DNA of 64,000 nucleotides. Origin: DATHBD01 sp035296325. GTDB lineage: Bacteria; Actinomycetota; Actinomycetes; Mycobacteriales; Micromonosporaceae. The notes beneath the pieces are model-generated. The model saw nothing but the letters and a program-made list of their open reading frames with translations. It was not told the origin of the DNA and did not search any database. Position numbers and translations under genes: made by a program. Shown here one piece after another: positions 43,389 through 51,900 of the stretch. The stretch covers positions 23,838-87,837 of the forward strand of contig DATHBD010000015.1 of the NCBI GenBank assembly GCA_035296325.1. Direction: 5' to 3'. How positions within the stretch are numbered: the first letter of the stretch is position 1; each line of letters opens with the position of its first letter.

Positions 43389-44501
43389 CTACGGCGTGCC
43401 CGGAAGCCGGACCGTGACAAGGAGACCGCCGGCAGGGTTGGGGACGAGGTCGAGGGTCCCGTCGTGGGCGCGGACGATGCTGTGCACGATGGCGAGGCCG
43501 AGGCCGACGCCGACATGTTCGTCGGTGCGTACGCGTTCTGTTCCCCTCCGGAAGGGCTCGGTGAGGGTCGGTGCCAGGTCTGGTGGGACCCGATGGCCCG
43601 TGTTGTCGACGCGTAGCACGCTGAGGTCGCCGTGCGCCTCGGTGTGGACCGTCACGGTGCCGCCGTCGGGGAGGTTATGAACGATTGCGTTCTGGATCAG
43701 GTTCGTCACCATCCGCGACAGCAGCTCGGCGGAGCCGCTGGTCCGGGCCGCCCCGCCGGTGACCTCCAGGGTGATCCGGCGTTCCTCGGCGAGGGGGAGC
43801 AGCGTCTCGGCGGCTTCTTCGGCGATGAGGGAGAGGTCGACGCTCGCACGGGTGAAACTTCTGCGGTCGCCGCGGCTGAGCAGCAGGAGGGCCTCGGTGA
43901 GGTCGATTGCCCGCTGGTTGACCGTGTGCAGGCGTTCGATGAGTTCGCCCCGCCCCTGCGCAGGGTCCTTGCGGGCGACATCGAGGAGCGTCCGCGAGAT
44001 CGCCAACGGGGTGCGCAGTTCATGGGACGCGTTGGCGGCAAACCTCCGTTGCTCGGCGATGTTTGCTTCCAGCTGCGCGAGCATCGAGTCGAACGCGTCG
44101 GAGAGTTCACGGAACTCGTCTCGGCGGCCCTCCATGCGAATCCGGTGGGACAGTGACCCGGCCGCAGCCACGCGAGTGGCACTTGTGATGCGGGTCAGCG
44201 GCGCGAGCATCCGACCGGCGAGGATCCATCCGCCCAGCAGGCCGAATATCAGCAGAACGGCCAGCACTGCGGCTGCTCTCGGGGCGAAGGCGCGGAGCAG
44301 GTCGGAGCGGTTCGGTACGGCAATCACGGGGAGACGTGAGTGGTTGGGTACGGACATCTGAGGGCTGTCGATCACCTCGGGTACATAACGCAGCAGGAAC
44401 ACCCACACTGTGACGAGGAGCAGGCCACCGGCCAGCATGAGAAACCCGGCATAACTGAGGGTCAGTTTCAGGCGGACGGTCAAACCGGGCTCCCTATCCA
44501 C
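43389..44501 (-). CDS. Sensor histidine kinase
   Basis: The protein has 370 residues. Two membrane helices (about 15-38 and 75-97) enclose a short extracytoplasmic loop of about 35 residues. A HAMP domain (about 90-148) follows, then the dimerisation helix with the phospho-acceptor H160 in FAANASHELRTPLA, the N-box NLIQNAIVHN and the G-box GVGLGLAIVHS. The loop is too small for a ligand-binding domain, so the sensor may read membrane or envelope state. GTG 44501 overlaps the response-regulator stop by eight bases. With VanZ at the head of the operon, an envelope or glycopeptide stress response is plausible. Confidence 0.93.
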   Translation of the reverse strand: MDREPGLTVRLKLTLSYAGFLMLAGGLLLVTVWVFLLRYVPEVIDSPQMSVPNHSRLPVIAVPNRSDLLRAFAPRAAAVLAVLLIFGLLGGWILAGRMLAPLTRITSATRVAAAGSLSHRIRMEGRRDEFRELSDAFDSMLAQLEANIAEQRRFAANASHELRTPLAISRTLLDVARKDPAQGRGELIERLHTVNQRAIDLTEALLLLSRGDRRSFTRASVDLSLIAEEAAETLLPLAEERRITLEVTGGAARTSGSAELLSRMVTNLIQNAIVHNLPDGGTVTVHTEAHGDLSVLRVDNTGHRVPPDLAPTLTEPFRRGTERVRTDEHVGVGLGLAIVHSIVRAHDGTLDLVPNPAGGLLVTVRLPGTP

Positions 44502-45189
44502 GGTCCGCTCCCCCGCGCCCGGTGCCGGGTGCCGTGTCGATGCGATAGCCGACGCCCGGAACCGTGGCGATGATCCATGGTTCGCCGAGCCGCTTACGCA
44601 GTGCGGAGACCGTGATGCGCACGGCGTTGGTAAGGGGGTTGGCGTTGCAGTCCCAGGCCCGTTCCAGCAGCTCTTCGGCGCTGACGATCCCGCCCTCGGC
44701 GGCGACGAGGACCTCCAGCACCGCGAACTGCTTGCGGGTGAGCGCGACGTAGCGTTCGTCGCGGAAGACCTCGCGGCGGAACGGGTCGAGCCTCAGACCC
44801 GCCATCTCGCGGACCGGGGGCCGGGCGTACCCGCGCCTGCGGTCGAGCGCCCTCAGCCGCAGGACCAGCTCCCGGAGCTCGAACGGTTTGGTGAGGTAGT
44901 CGTCGGCGCCCAGCTCGAACCCGGAGACCTTGTCGCCGATCCGGTCGGCAGCGGTGAGCATGAGAATCGGGATTCCGCTGCCGGAGGCGACGATACGACG
45001 GGCCACCTCGTCGCCGGACGGGCCGGGGATGTCACGGTCGAGGACCGCGAGGTCGTAGGAGTTGATGGTGAGCAGTTCCAGGGCGGAGTCGCCATCGGAG
45101 GCGATGTCCGCGGCAATGGCCTCCAGCCGCAGACCATCACGGATGGCTTCGGCCAGGTAGGGCTCGTCCTCCACGATCAGTACGCGCAT
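44494..45189 (-). CDS. OmpR/PhoB-family response regulator
   Basis: The protein has 231 residues. The receiver domain has the acidic pair VEDEP, phospho-acceptor D51 in YDLAVLDRDIPG and the conserved LTKPF lysine. A winged-helix effector domain (about 130-220) contains ALTRKQFAVLEVLVAA and TVPGVGYRID. It is the partner of the overlapping kinase downstream and follows VanZ by nine bases. It probably regulates its own operon through the dyads upstream of VanZ. Confidence 0.94.
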   Translation of the reverse strand: MRVLIVEDEPYLAEAIRDGLRLEAIAADIASDGDSALELLTINSYDLAVLDRDIPGPSGDEVARRIVASGSGIPILMLTAADRIGDKVSGFELGADDYLTKPFELRELVLRLRALDRRRGYARPPVREMAGLRLDPFRREVFRDERYVALTRKQFAVLEVLVAAEGGIVSAEELLERAWDCNANPLTNAVRITVSALRKRLGEPWIIATVPGVGYRIDTAPGTGRGGADRG

Positions 45190-45198
45190 GCCCGAAGC

Positions 45199-45852
45199 CT
45201 ATGATCGCCACCAGTGGCTCGACGCCAGCGCGGCCAGCCCGGCGCCGGCGGCGTTGATCAGGACGTCGTCGACGGACGACACCCGGTCCAGCCGCAGGAC
45301 GTACTGTGCGGTTTCGACCAGGACCGAACAGCCTGCCCCGAGCGCCAGGATCCGCGGCACGGATGCCAGCGCCGCGAACCGCAGTGGAGCGAAGCACCCC
45401 AGCGCCGCGAGGAGCACCAGGTTGCCACCGATCCCGACCGGCCCCATCGTGACCAGGTCCCGCAGCGGCACGAGGCTCACCCGGCCGGGGACGATGCCGG
45501 CCCCCGGACCCGGCATCAGGGTCAGCCATACCATCGGCACCGTCCCGTAGACCATGCCCACCTCGGCCAGCGACATCCGCAACGCCGCCGTGACGCCAGC
45601 AGCACGCCGACGGCGCGCCAGCGCCCACACCACCAGCGCGGCCAACGGCAGCCCGACCAGCATCATGAGCAGCACACCGTTCTCCGTGCCGAAGCAGCCT
45701 TGCCACCGCCCGGCCATGCACGCCGGAGCGGACATCAGAAGCGGCCGCCGTACGGCGAACGCCGCGCCCCCCAGGCTGAGGACTGCCAGGCCGACGAGCA
45801 CGATCCTGCGGGTGCGACGGGGCGGGGCCGACCGGGGCGGGCTGTGGTTCAT
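45199..45852 (-). CDS. VanZ-like membrane protein
   Basis: The protein has 217 residues with five or six membrane helices. The VanZ family core is visible in GNLVLLAALGCFAPLRF and SVLVETAQYVLRLDRVSSVDDVLINAAGAGLA (separate stretches). VanZ proteins can raise teicoplanin resistance, but most are uncharacterised. Being first gene of a VanZ-RR-HK operon makes it a probable output as well as a partner of the two-component system. Confidence 0.85.
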   Translation of the reverse strand: MNHSPPRSAPPRRTRRIVLVGLAVLSLGGAAFAVRRPLLMSAPACMAGRWQGCFGTENGVLLMMLVGLPLAALVVWALARRRRAAGVTAALRMSLAEVGMVYGTVPMVWLTLMPGPGAGIVPGRVSLVPLRDLVTMGPVGIGGNLVLLAALGCFAPLRFAALASVPRILALGAGCSVLVETAQYVLRLDRVSSVDDVLINAAGAGLAALASSHWWRS

Positions 45853-45885
45853 GCCCCAATTGAAGACGGGGGGCCGTTACCGTGG

Positions 45886-45925
45886 CGTATGCAACTTTGG
45901 ATACGCCCGCGATACATGCAATCGC
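45886..45925. promoter_or_regulatory. Two dyads upstream of the VanZ-RR-HK operon
   Basis: CGTAT(10)ATACG at 45886-45905 and GCGAT(7)ATCGC at 45909-45925 stand 34-73 bases before the VanZ start. Either could bind the response regulator. No clear -35/-10 was found. Confidence 0.4.
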
Positions 45926-45967
45926 GGCGCCGCCGCCCGGCACCTGTGCAGGGTCCGTGGCCGGATC

Positions 45968-46405
45968 TCACGTCGGGCGGGCGAGGTACGCTGTCTTGAC
46001 GTCGGCGGAGAAGCCGCAGGCCCGGTAGAACGCGTGGGTTGACGGGTTACGTGAGCTGGTCGCCAGCAGCACCTTGTAGCAGCCCGCGTCCCACGCCGCC
46101 CGTAGCGTCCCGTCGATGATCCGCTTGCCGAGGCCGGCACCGCGCAGCGACTCCTCGACGACGACGTTCTCGATGATCGCATATGGCGATGCCGACCGGC
46201 TGAGGTTCGGGATGACGTTGAGGTAGGTGGTCGCGACGATCCCGCCGTCCTTCTCGAGGACGAACAGATCCAACCCAGGGGTCCTCAAGATCCGTTCGAA
46301 CACCACCCGGTCGGAACCGTCGGTCAGGACCGGGTCTTCGGGAAGCAACTGTCGGTAGAGCCGCATGACGCCGTCAAAGTCGCCAGGCCTCGCCGCACGG
46401 AACAT
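45968..46405 (-). CDS. GNAT-family N-acetyltransferase
   Basis: The protein has 145 residues. IIENVVVEESLRGAGLGKRI contains the acetyl-CoA pyrophosphate-binding motif (R-G-A-G-L-G-K), followed by KVLLATSSRNPSTHAFYRACGF, the usual C-terminal GNAT strand and helix. The substrate is unknown. ATG 46405 has no ribosome-binding site but lies six bases after a TATACT hexamer, so the message may be leaderless. Confidence 0.88.
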   Translation of the reverse strand: MFRAARPGDFDGVMRLYRQLLPEDPVLTDGSDRVVFERILRTPGLDLFVLEKDGGIVATTYLNVIPNLSRSASPYAIIENVVVEESLRGAGLGKRIIDGTLRAAWDAGCYKVLLATSSRNPSTHAFYRACGFSADVKTAYLARPT

Positions 46406-46411
46406 GCCGGG

Positions 46412-46417
46412 AGTATA
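46412..46417 (-). promoter_or_regulatory. Probable -10 element (TATACT) of a leaderless GNAT mRNA
   Basis: TATACT ends six bases before ATG 46405, placing transcription start at or next to the A of the start codon. The -35 region is weak. Confidence 0.45.
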
Positions 46418-46495
46418 TGGAGACCACCGCCGAGCCGGCACCGCGATTTATGGCGAACCCGCTCGCCGGCGGCCCGGGCGTCAGCGTCGAGCTGT

Positions 46496-47073
46496 TCAGC
46501 TTCGAACCTTGGTCCCCCAGCAGATTGCGGTGGCGAAGGCGAAGTCGAAGAAGTCCGGAAGCTGGAGCAGGCGTACCGCTTCATCGATCTCCGGAAGGGC
46601 CCGGGGAACGTGTTGGGCGATTCGGGGACGCAACTGTGCCAAGGTGTGTGACCAGCATTGGGCCGAGGCGTTCCGCGCCCCGGTTGGCGGGACGTGCACC
46701 GTGGCCGAGATCCCGCTGAGTCCGTGTCGCCGCAACGGAGCGGGGAACGTGCGCGGCCAGACGGCGTCGGTGCCGAACCGGGCGTGGACGAGATCAGGTT
46801 GGGTGCGGTGGCGGGCGCCAGCCATCGAGTGTCGATGTCGGTCGCGAGGACACTGCCATCGGTCGCTTGCGCAGCCAACCAGGTGGCGACCGTGCCGGCA
46901 CCCGCTCCGATCTCCAGGCAGCGCCAATCGCGGCGCAGACCCAGGTCGCGCAGGATCCGCGTGGTCGTCGGGTCGGCAACCTCTGCCATCGCGACGAGCC
47001 GCTCCCGTTCCCCGTGCCACTTCGAGCTCAGGACTGAATCACCGTAGCGTTCCGGAGTCGTCATGGTCATCAT
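46496..47073 (-). pseudogene. Decayed class I SAM-dependent methyltransferase
   Basis: The 5' part encodes the normal family start, with motif I CLEIGAGAGTVATWLA and the acidic loop ATDIDTRWL. After ATAPNL the frame breaks near 46,790. The -1 frame then continues LVHARF, and later LAQLRPRIAQHVPRALPEID with DFFDFAFATAICWG, the family's C-terminus. The segment between is shorter than in intact homologues, so a deletion with frameshift is likely. The remnant is about 190 codons against about 270 expected. Confidence 0.75.
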
Positions 47074-47132
47074 TCAATCCCCACCCGGCGCGCAATGGAA
47101 TCGGCGAATAATGGAACACCGCCCGGTGGTGT

Positions 47133-48125
47133 TCAGTGTGGAAACGCCCGTGGGATGCGGGTGGAGATCTCGCTCCGGAACGCCTCGATGCGCCCGATCA
47201 CCTGGCGCCTGCCGTAGGTCTGCTCGATACGGTCGAGGTACAGGCATCGGGCGGCGAGCTTGTCCAGGTCGACTGTGAAGTAGATCGCCATCAGCGGGTT
47301 GACGAACAGCGCGCTGCCGCTGGTGCGGATGGTGAACCGGACGTCGCCGAACGCCCCGCTGGTGGCGGCTGCGATCTGGCCGTTGACGATGCTCGGCCGC
47401 GCCGGGGTGGCGGCCTGGGCGTGGGCGACGGCGTCGCGGTACAGCACCGCCTCCCGGCTCGCGCGCGGTATGGACAACGCGCCGAGGTAGCCGCCGTCGC
47501 GGTCGAGCGCGGCGAGGTTCTCCAGCACCTCAACATGGTTCACCCCGTGGTAGGCGTCGATGCCGAAGCCGAGAGAGGTGACCAGCTTCACCGGCATGTC
47601 GACGCCCGCAACGGCGGCAACGCTGGTGAGGTCCTCCACCGGTGTGCCGAGAGCGCTCTCGTCACCGCGCAGCAGGATGTCGGTGCCGCCGTCGACCAGC
47701 ACCACCGCGTCGATGCTCAGACGATCCACCAGGTACCGGTAGGCGTCCCGCAGCGGCTGGACCCCGAGCGGCGGAAAGGCGTACACCGTGGAGGGCAGCT
47801 CGTGAGCCGCGAGCCACCGGGCGAGCGTGCCCTCCGGGAAGTACCAGTCCGGGCTGGTCGAGTCCGGCGTCACCGCCGCGACGTGCGGCGCTGCCCAGGA
47901 GTCGACGTCGATCAGCTCCAGTTGGGAGAAGGACAGGTTGGCCAGGTGTACCTGTACGCCGCTGTGCCACGGGGCGAGGGCGAGCGGCAGACCGGCGTAC
48001 ACGTCGAAACCTCCACCGGCACCGGCGATCAGAACGCTGCGCGCCGGGGCCAGGGCGGCGAACAGCGGCGGGGTCGCCAGCGCGAAGGTGCCCGGTTCCA
48101 TGGGCGGCACGGAAGCACTCGTCAC
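47133..48125 (-). CDS. DUF1152-family protein
   Basis: The protein has 330 residues. The glycine-rich IAGAGGGFDVYAGLPLALA near the N-terminus and VVLVDGGTDILLRGDES with VKLVTSLGFGIDAYHGV (separate stretches) are the DUF1152 signature. The fold appears Rossmann-like, but no reaction is established. The GTG start lacks a strong ribosome-binding site; an internal ATG at codon 9 is an alternative. Confidence 0.8.
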   Translation of the reverse strand: MTSASVPPMEPGTFALATPPLFAALAPARSVLIAGAGGGFDVYAGLPLALAPWHSGVQVHLANLSFSQLELIDVDSWAAPHVAAVTPDSTSPDWYFPEGTLARWLAAHELPSTVYAFPPLGVQPLRDAYRYLVDRLSIDAVVLVDGGTDILLRGDESALGTPVEDLTSVAAVAGVDMPVKLVTSLGFGIDAYHGVNHVEVLENLAALDRDGGYLGALSIPRASREAVLYRDAVAHAQAATPARPSIVNGQIAAATSGAFGDVRFTIRTSGSALFVNPLMAIYFTVDLDKLAARCLYLDRIEQTYGRRQVIGRIEAFRSEISTRIPRAFPH

Positions 48126-48268
48126 CCCTCAATGATCAGCCATCCGTGCAAGTCACCCGATCATTCGCTGCGTCACCTGGCGGTCGGCGTCATCTCCTTG
48201 CGTGACCTGGCCTTCGAGCGGCTTTCGGTGGGGACGTAGGGACGTCGGTCGCTGGTGGCCGATGCCGT

Positions 48269-48871
48269 TCACGTGGCGCACAGGAGCCCATCGGCGATGA
48301 TCTCGATCAGTCCGTTCAGCAGGTGCTCGTCAACTGGGGTGTGGAAGGCAACCAGCGCAGCGAAGATCGGGCCGCTGAGCAGCAGATGCAGCACGGCCGG
48401 GTCGATCGGGCGAGTCAGCTCACCCCGGGCGAGTGCTCGATCGACAAGAGCCGCGAAGTCGGCCTGCTCCTTGGCCACGAAGGTCTGGCGGAACCGGATC
48501 ACCAGATCCGGGTCGCGGGCAAGCTCGGCCACCAGTGCGGGCGCCGCTTGTCGGGCCTCGGTCCGGCCCATGTTGTCGCGGATGAAGCGCGCCATCGCCA
48601 GCAGGTCGCCTTTGAGCGTGCCCGTGTCAGGCGGTGGCGTGGCATCAAGCCCGTGTACCGAGGCGGCGAAGACCAATTCCGCCTTGGACCCGAAACGGCG
48701 GTAGATGGCGGCTCTGCTCGCCGCGGCGTGCGCTGCGACGTCGTCGATGGTGAAGCCGTCGTAGCCGACGTCGTTCACGAGCTGTCGTACTGCCTGCAGC
48801 ACCACGTGATCGATACGACTGTCCCTGGGGCGCCCGACCCGTTGATTACCTGTGACCATGCGTGGCATCAT
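48269..48871 (-). CDS. TetR/AcrR-family transcriptional regulator
   Basis: The protein has 200 residues. The helix-turn-helix FTIDDVAAHAAASRAAIYRRFGSKAELV (in two adjoining stretches, about 40-68) is clear, followed by an all-helical ligand domain of the TetR_C_16-like type. ATG may be 48871 or 48859 (MVTGNQRVGRPR); the second leaves a more usual N-terminus. It is divergent from the frameshifted DUF6463 gene, with a palindrome between them. Confidence 0.9.
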   Translation of the reverse strand: MMPRMVTGNQRVGRPRDSRIDHVVLQAVRQLVNDVGYDGFTIDDVAAHAAASRAAIYRRFGSKAELVFAASVHGLDATPPPDTGTLKGDLLAMARFIRDNMGRTEARQAAPALVAELARDPDLVIRFRQTFVAKEQADFAALVDRALARGELTRPIDPAVLHLLLSGPIFAALVAFHTPVDEHLLNGLIEIIADGLLCAT

Positions 48872-48881
48872 ACGACCCTAG

Positions 48882-48893
48882 AGTATCGATACT
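48882..48893. promoter_or_regulatory. 12-bp perfect palindrome, candidate TetR operator
   Basis: AGTATCGATACT lies 11 bases before the TetR start and 28 before the divergent gene, where a dimer would repress both. Confidence 0.6.
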
Positions 48894-48921
48894 GCAGGCT
48901 CGTATTCGGAGGGACCGACCC

Positions 48922-49310
48922 ATGGCGACCAGGCGCTTGATTCGATGGATACCCCGGCTGGTGATCGGAGCCGCGGCGCTACATGTGTTACTCGGCTTGG
49001 CGAACACCGCGGCGTTCACCGCGATCGCATCGGCCGGCTTCGTCGACACCCTCATGGTCACGACGATCGCGGCGCGGCGTTTTGGTTTGTGGCCACCGGA
49101 ATGGTGTTGATCGCGTTGGGTGAGCTCGCGCGGTGGACCGCACGGCAGCTCGGGCAGTTGCCGGAGAGGCTCGGTTGGTGGCTCATTGGCGTCGCGGTGC
49201 CGGCCATGGTGGTCATGCCCGTGTCTGGTGCACCGCTCTACGTGGCCATCGGCGCGCTGACCGTAGCGGCCGCGCGAGCTGACCCGTCCCCTACGACGAC
49301 AGCGCGATGA
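48922..49310 (+). pseudogene. DUF6463-like small membrane protein, frameshifted
   Basis: The first frame (MATRRLIRWIPRLVIGAAAL, then LGLANTAAFTAIASAGFVDT) ends early at 49110. The next frame continues DDRGAAFWFVATGMVLIALG, followed by three more hydrophobic segments, and stops at 49310. Joined at about 49,050 they make a typical four-helix DUF6463 protein of about 129 residues. One missing C in an ACCCTC run would explain the break. GGAGGG stands eight bases before ATG 48922. It is the probable target of the divergent TetR. Confidence 0.75.
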
Positions 49311-49416
49311 GCCTGGCCGCGCGAAGTGCCCGGTTCCACACTGGCGGTACGGAACGACGCGTCACCGCTCAAGAATCCGTCACGGCTCAGAGTCCGCCCG
49401 GCCAGCGGCGCCGCCG

Positions 49417-49432
49417 GCAGACTAACGTCTGC
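49417..49432. promoter_or_regulatory. Dyad with -10-like TAACGT before a kinase gene
   Basis: GCAGACTAACGTCTGC pairs six bases on each side of TAAC, four bases before ATG 49437. The TAACGT in it could be a -10 of a nearly leaderless message. Confidence 0.35.
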
Positions 49433-49436
49433 GGGC

Positions 49437-50267
49437 ATGGAACAGCGAATGCCCGGCGGGCGCAACAATGGCGCCATACGCGTCGGACAGATCGTCCGCC
49501 GACCCGCCGGCACGCACACGCCGGCAGTTCATTCGCTGCTGCGTCACCTGGAGGCCGTCGGGTTCACCGGCGCGCCACGCGCCCTCGGCGTGGATGATCA
49601 AGGTTGGGAACTTCTGACCTACCTGGACGGTGACACGGTCGGCATCACCAGGCCATGGCCGCCCTGGGCACACAGCGACGCGGCGCTGGTCGCAGCGGGT
49701 CGGTGGCTGCGCGACTTCCACGCCGCGTCCCGCTCATTCGTGCCGCCACCAGGGGCACGGTGGTTCGGTGACCACAACGAACTACGGCCCGGGGAGGTGA
49801 TCGGGCATCACGACGCGGCGCCGTACAACGCCGTTTGGCGTGCAGCCCCACTCGATACTGACCCCAGTCACGGAGCGTTGGTCGGGTTCATCGACTGGGA
49901 CCTGGCCGGCCCGGCGACACCCTTGCGTGACCTGGCGTTCGTGGCGCTCACGTGGGTCCCGCTGACCGCGCGCGACGTCGCCGCCGCAGACGGCTTCCCG
50001 CTCCACGTCGACCGCCCGCGCAGGCTGGGCCTACTCCTGAGGGCCTTCGGATGGGCCGGCACTGTGCGAGAGGTGGTCATCGCCGTGCGGCACCGCGCGC
50101 TCGAGCACGCAGCCGGGCTGCGCGCCGCGGCAGACGAGGGCTACGGTCCGGCAGTCACATTGGTGGCCGAGGGTGTGGCCGACGCATTCGATCGCGCCGT
50201 CGCCGAACTGGACACGTCGATGGAGGACCTGGTGCGTGCGACGACCAAGTCCCCGCACAGCTCATGA
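49437..50267 (+). CDS. APH-type phosphotransferase (aminoglycoside phosphotransferase family)
   Basis: The protein has 276 residues. VIGHHDAAPYNAVW is the catalytic loop (H-x-D-x4-N) and VGFIDWDLAGPATPLRDLAF the metal-binding IDW-D motif. The N-lobe is short, beginning RVGQIVRRPAGTHTPAVHSLL, as in the small Actinobacteria-type APH proteins. Substrates range from antibiotics to small metabolites and cannot be assigned. ATG 49437 is taken because upstream frame lacks family similarity. Confidence 0.85.
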   Translation: MEQRMPGGRNNGAIRVGQIVRRPAGTHTPAVHSLLRHLEAVGFTGAPRALGVDDQGWELLTYLDGDTVGITRPWPPWAHSDAALVAAGRWLRDFHAASRSFVPPPGARWFGDHNELRPGEVIGHHDAAPYNAVWRAAPLDTDPSHGALVGFIDWDLAGPATPLRDLAFVALTWVPLTARDVAAADGFPLHVDRPRRLGLLLRAFGWAGTVREVVIAVRHRALEHAAGLRAAADEGYGPAVTLVAEGVADAFDRAVAELDTSMEDLVRATTKSPHSS

Positions 50268-50289
50268 GCCTCCACGGCACCGTGCGAGG

Positions 50290-50676
50290 ATGGGCGTCGT
50301 GAGAATCAACCACCAGGTGGTCGTATTCGACGCGGCCGAACTCAGCGTAGAGAGCGCCTTCTGGGCCGGGGTGCTCGGCGGCACGGTTGACGCCGAGGAC
50401 GACTGGCACATGGTGCTCGTGGACGGAGATCCGCGCGTGGGTGTCCAGCGCGCACCCAACCACGTCCCGCCCGAGTGGCCGGACGGAGATCCACAGCAGA
50501 TCCACCTGGACCTCTGGGTCGAGGATATCGACGCAGCCCACGAGCAGGTCATGGCGCTGGGCGCGAAGCTGCTCAAGCCGGCGACCAGGGACGGGTCGAC
50601 CGACAACTTCCAGGTCTACGCCGATCCCGCGGGCCATCCCTTCTGTCTGTGCTGGGTCGTGAACGCGCCGAGGTAG
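50290..50676 (+). CDS. VOC-family (glyoxalase-like) protein
   Basis: The protein has 128 residues with a beta-alpha-beta-beta-beta repeat: VVVFDAAELSVESAFWAGVLGG, then QQIHLDLWVEDIDAAHEQVMALGAKLL (adjacent stretches) and YADPAGHPFCLCW at the end. This matches glyoxalase/bleomycin-resistance/dioxygenase-superfamily proteins of the uncharacterised type. It begins 22 bases after the kinase gene and is probably cotranscribed. Confidence 0.88.
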   Translation: MGVVRINHQVVVFDAAELSVESAFWAGVLGGTVDAEDDWHMVLVDGDPRVGVQRAPNHVPPEWPDGDPQQIHLDLWVEDIDAAHEQVMALGAKLLKPATRDGSTDNFQVYADPAGHPFCLCWVVNAPR

Positions 50677-50753
50677 CTGCACTGTGCTGCACCGGACCTG
50701 CGGTAGAACTCCGGCGACTTGCGGGACATGGCCGGTGGGTCCTTTCCCCCTCG

Positions 50754-51779
50754 TCACCACGAGAGAGACAGATAGTCCTCGCTGCGATTCCGGACCAACG
50801 ACACAGTCGCTTCGTCGCAAAGACCGTGGTCGAGGAGCCCGACCTGCCACCGGGCGTTGAACGCGAGGATCCAGGCGGCCGCTCCCGCGGCGGTTCGCCG
50901 CTCCCGGTCGGCCAGCGGTTGGGATCGGACAGTGTCGTAGTCGTGCATGAATATCGCCACCTCTTCGGGAGTGGACAACCCGCCGCTACCCGTTGAGCTG
51001 GCGGCGTAGCACGCGGCAGCGAAGCCTGCGATCACTGCCTCGGTGTCAGCGACGAGTTCCCAGTCGAACGTCCCGACCAGGACATTCCCCGACACCGCGG
51101 TGTTGCCGGCGTACCAGTCGGCATGACCGACCACGACCGCCGCCGCGTCGCGATGAGCCAGAATCTGGTCGGCGGCTCGTTGTCCGAATGAGTCGAGCCA
51201 TGCGAAACCGGGCGGCGTCAACCGGAAATCGACGAGAGTGTCGTGCGGAACGGGCCAGGGCCCACCCTGGTACCGGCACCATGACGGCCCCGCGCCAGCC
51301 ACCAGCACGAGGTCGGGTCGACCCCGCAGGATCTCGATGTGCCGGGCAAGCCCTTCGGCCAGTAACAGCCGACTGGCCGGATCCCGCCCGTCAGGGGCGT
51401 TGCCGTCGATCAGCGTCTCCGCCGTCAGGACCCGGCCGTCGACCTCGTCAGGCCCGGCCAGCGGCACTGGACAGGGAAAGCCCGCTCCTGACAACACACG
51501 CTGGGCGTCGTTGGCAACCCGGGTGGTGGCCAGGTCCACCGGAGGTCGATGCATCTTGACGACAACGGCTCGCCCGTCCTGAAGTTCGACCCCCCAGACC
51601 ACGTCGATCCGCCCGGCGCGGAAGCGCACCCTCTCGATCGGGCTACCCAACCGATGTGTCACCCAGGCATCGAGCAGCGCCTGTAGCTCAGGGGGCGTAG
51701 CGCAACCGGAGACGGCGCGTTCGGTGTCGCTGATGTCCGCTGCCCCGGTGCCGCCCGCGGCGCTGTCGGTGGATTCCAT
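50754..51779 (-). CDS. Second APH-type phosphotransferase
   Basis: The protein has 341 residues. VVVGHADWYAGNTAV is the catalytic loop and VLVGTFDWELVADTEAVIAG the metal-binding motif. RAVVVKMHRPP supplies the N-lobe lysine. It is longer than the 49437 protein and not its close copy. The substrate is unknown. Confidence 0.85.
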   Translation of the reverse strand: MESTDSAAGGTGAADISDTERAVSGCATPPELQALLDAWVTHRLGSPIERVRFRAGRIDVVWGVELQDGRAVVVKMHRPPVDLATTRVANDAQRVLSGAGFPCPVPLAGPDEVDGRVLTAETLIDGNAPDGRDPASRLLLAEGLARHIEILRGRPDLVLVAGAGPSWCRYQGGPWPVPHDTLVDFRLTPPGFAWLDSFGQRAADQILAHRDAAAVVVGHADWYAGNTAVSGNVLVGTFDWELVADTEAVIAGFAAACYAASSTGSGGLSTPEEVAIFMHDYDTVRSQPLADRERRTAAGAAAWILAFNARWQVGLLDHGLCDEATVSLVRNRSEDYLSLSW

Positions 51780-51900
51780 GCCTCCAGCGTGCCCGTTCGC
51801 AGCCTACTCCCGCAGTATCCAGGTCTGGGCGGTTGCTGTCGTCGACCACGGGCGACGTCGTGCGACGCCGTCGCCGGCGCGACCGGCTATCGTCACCGCC

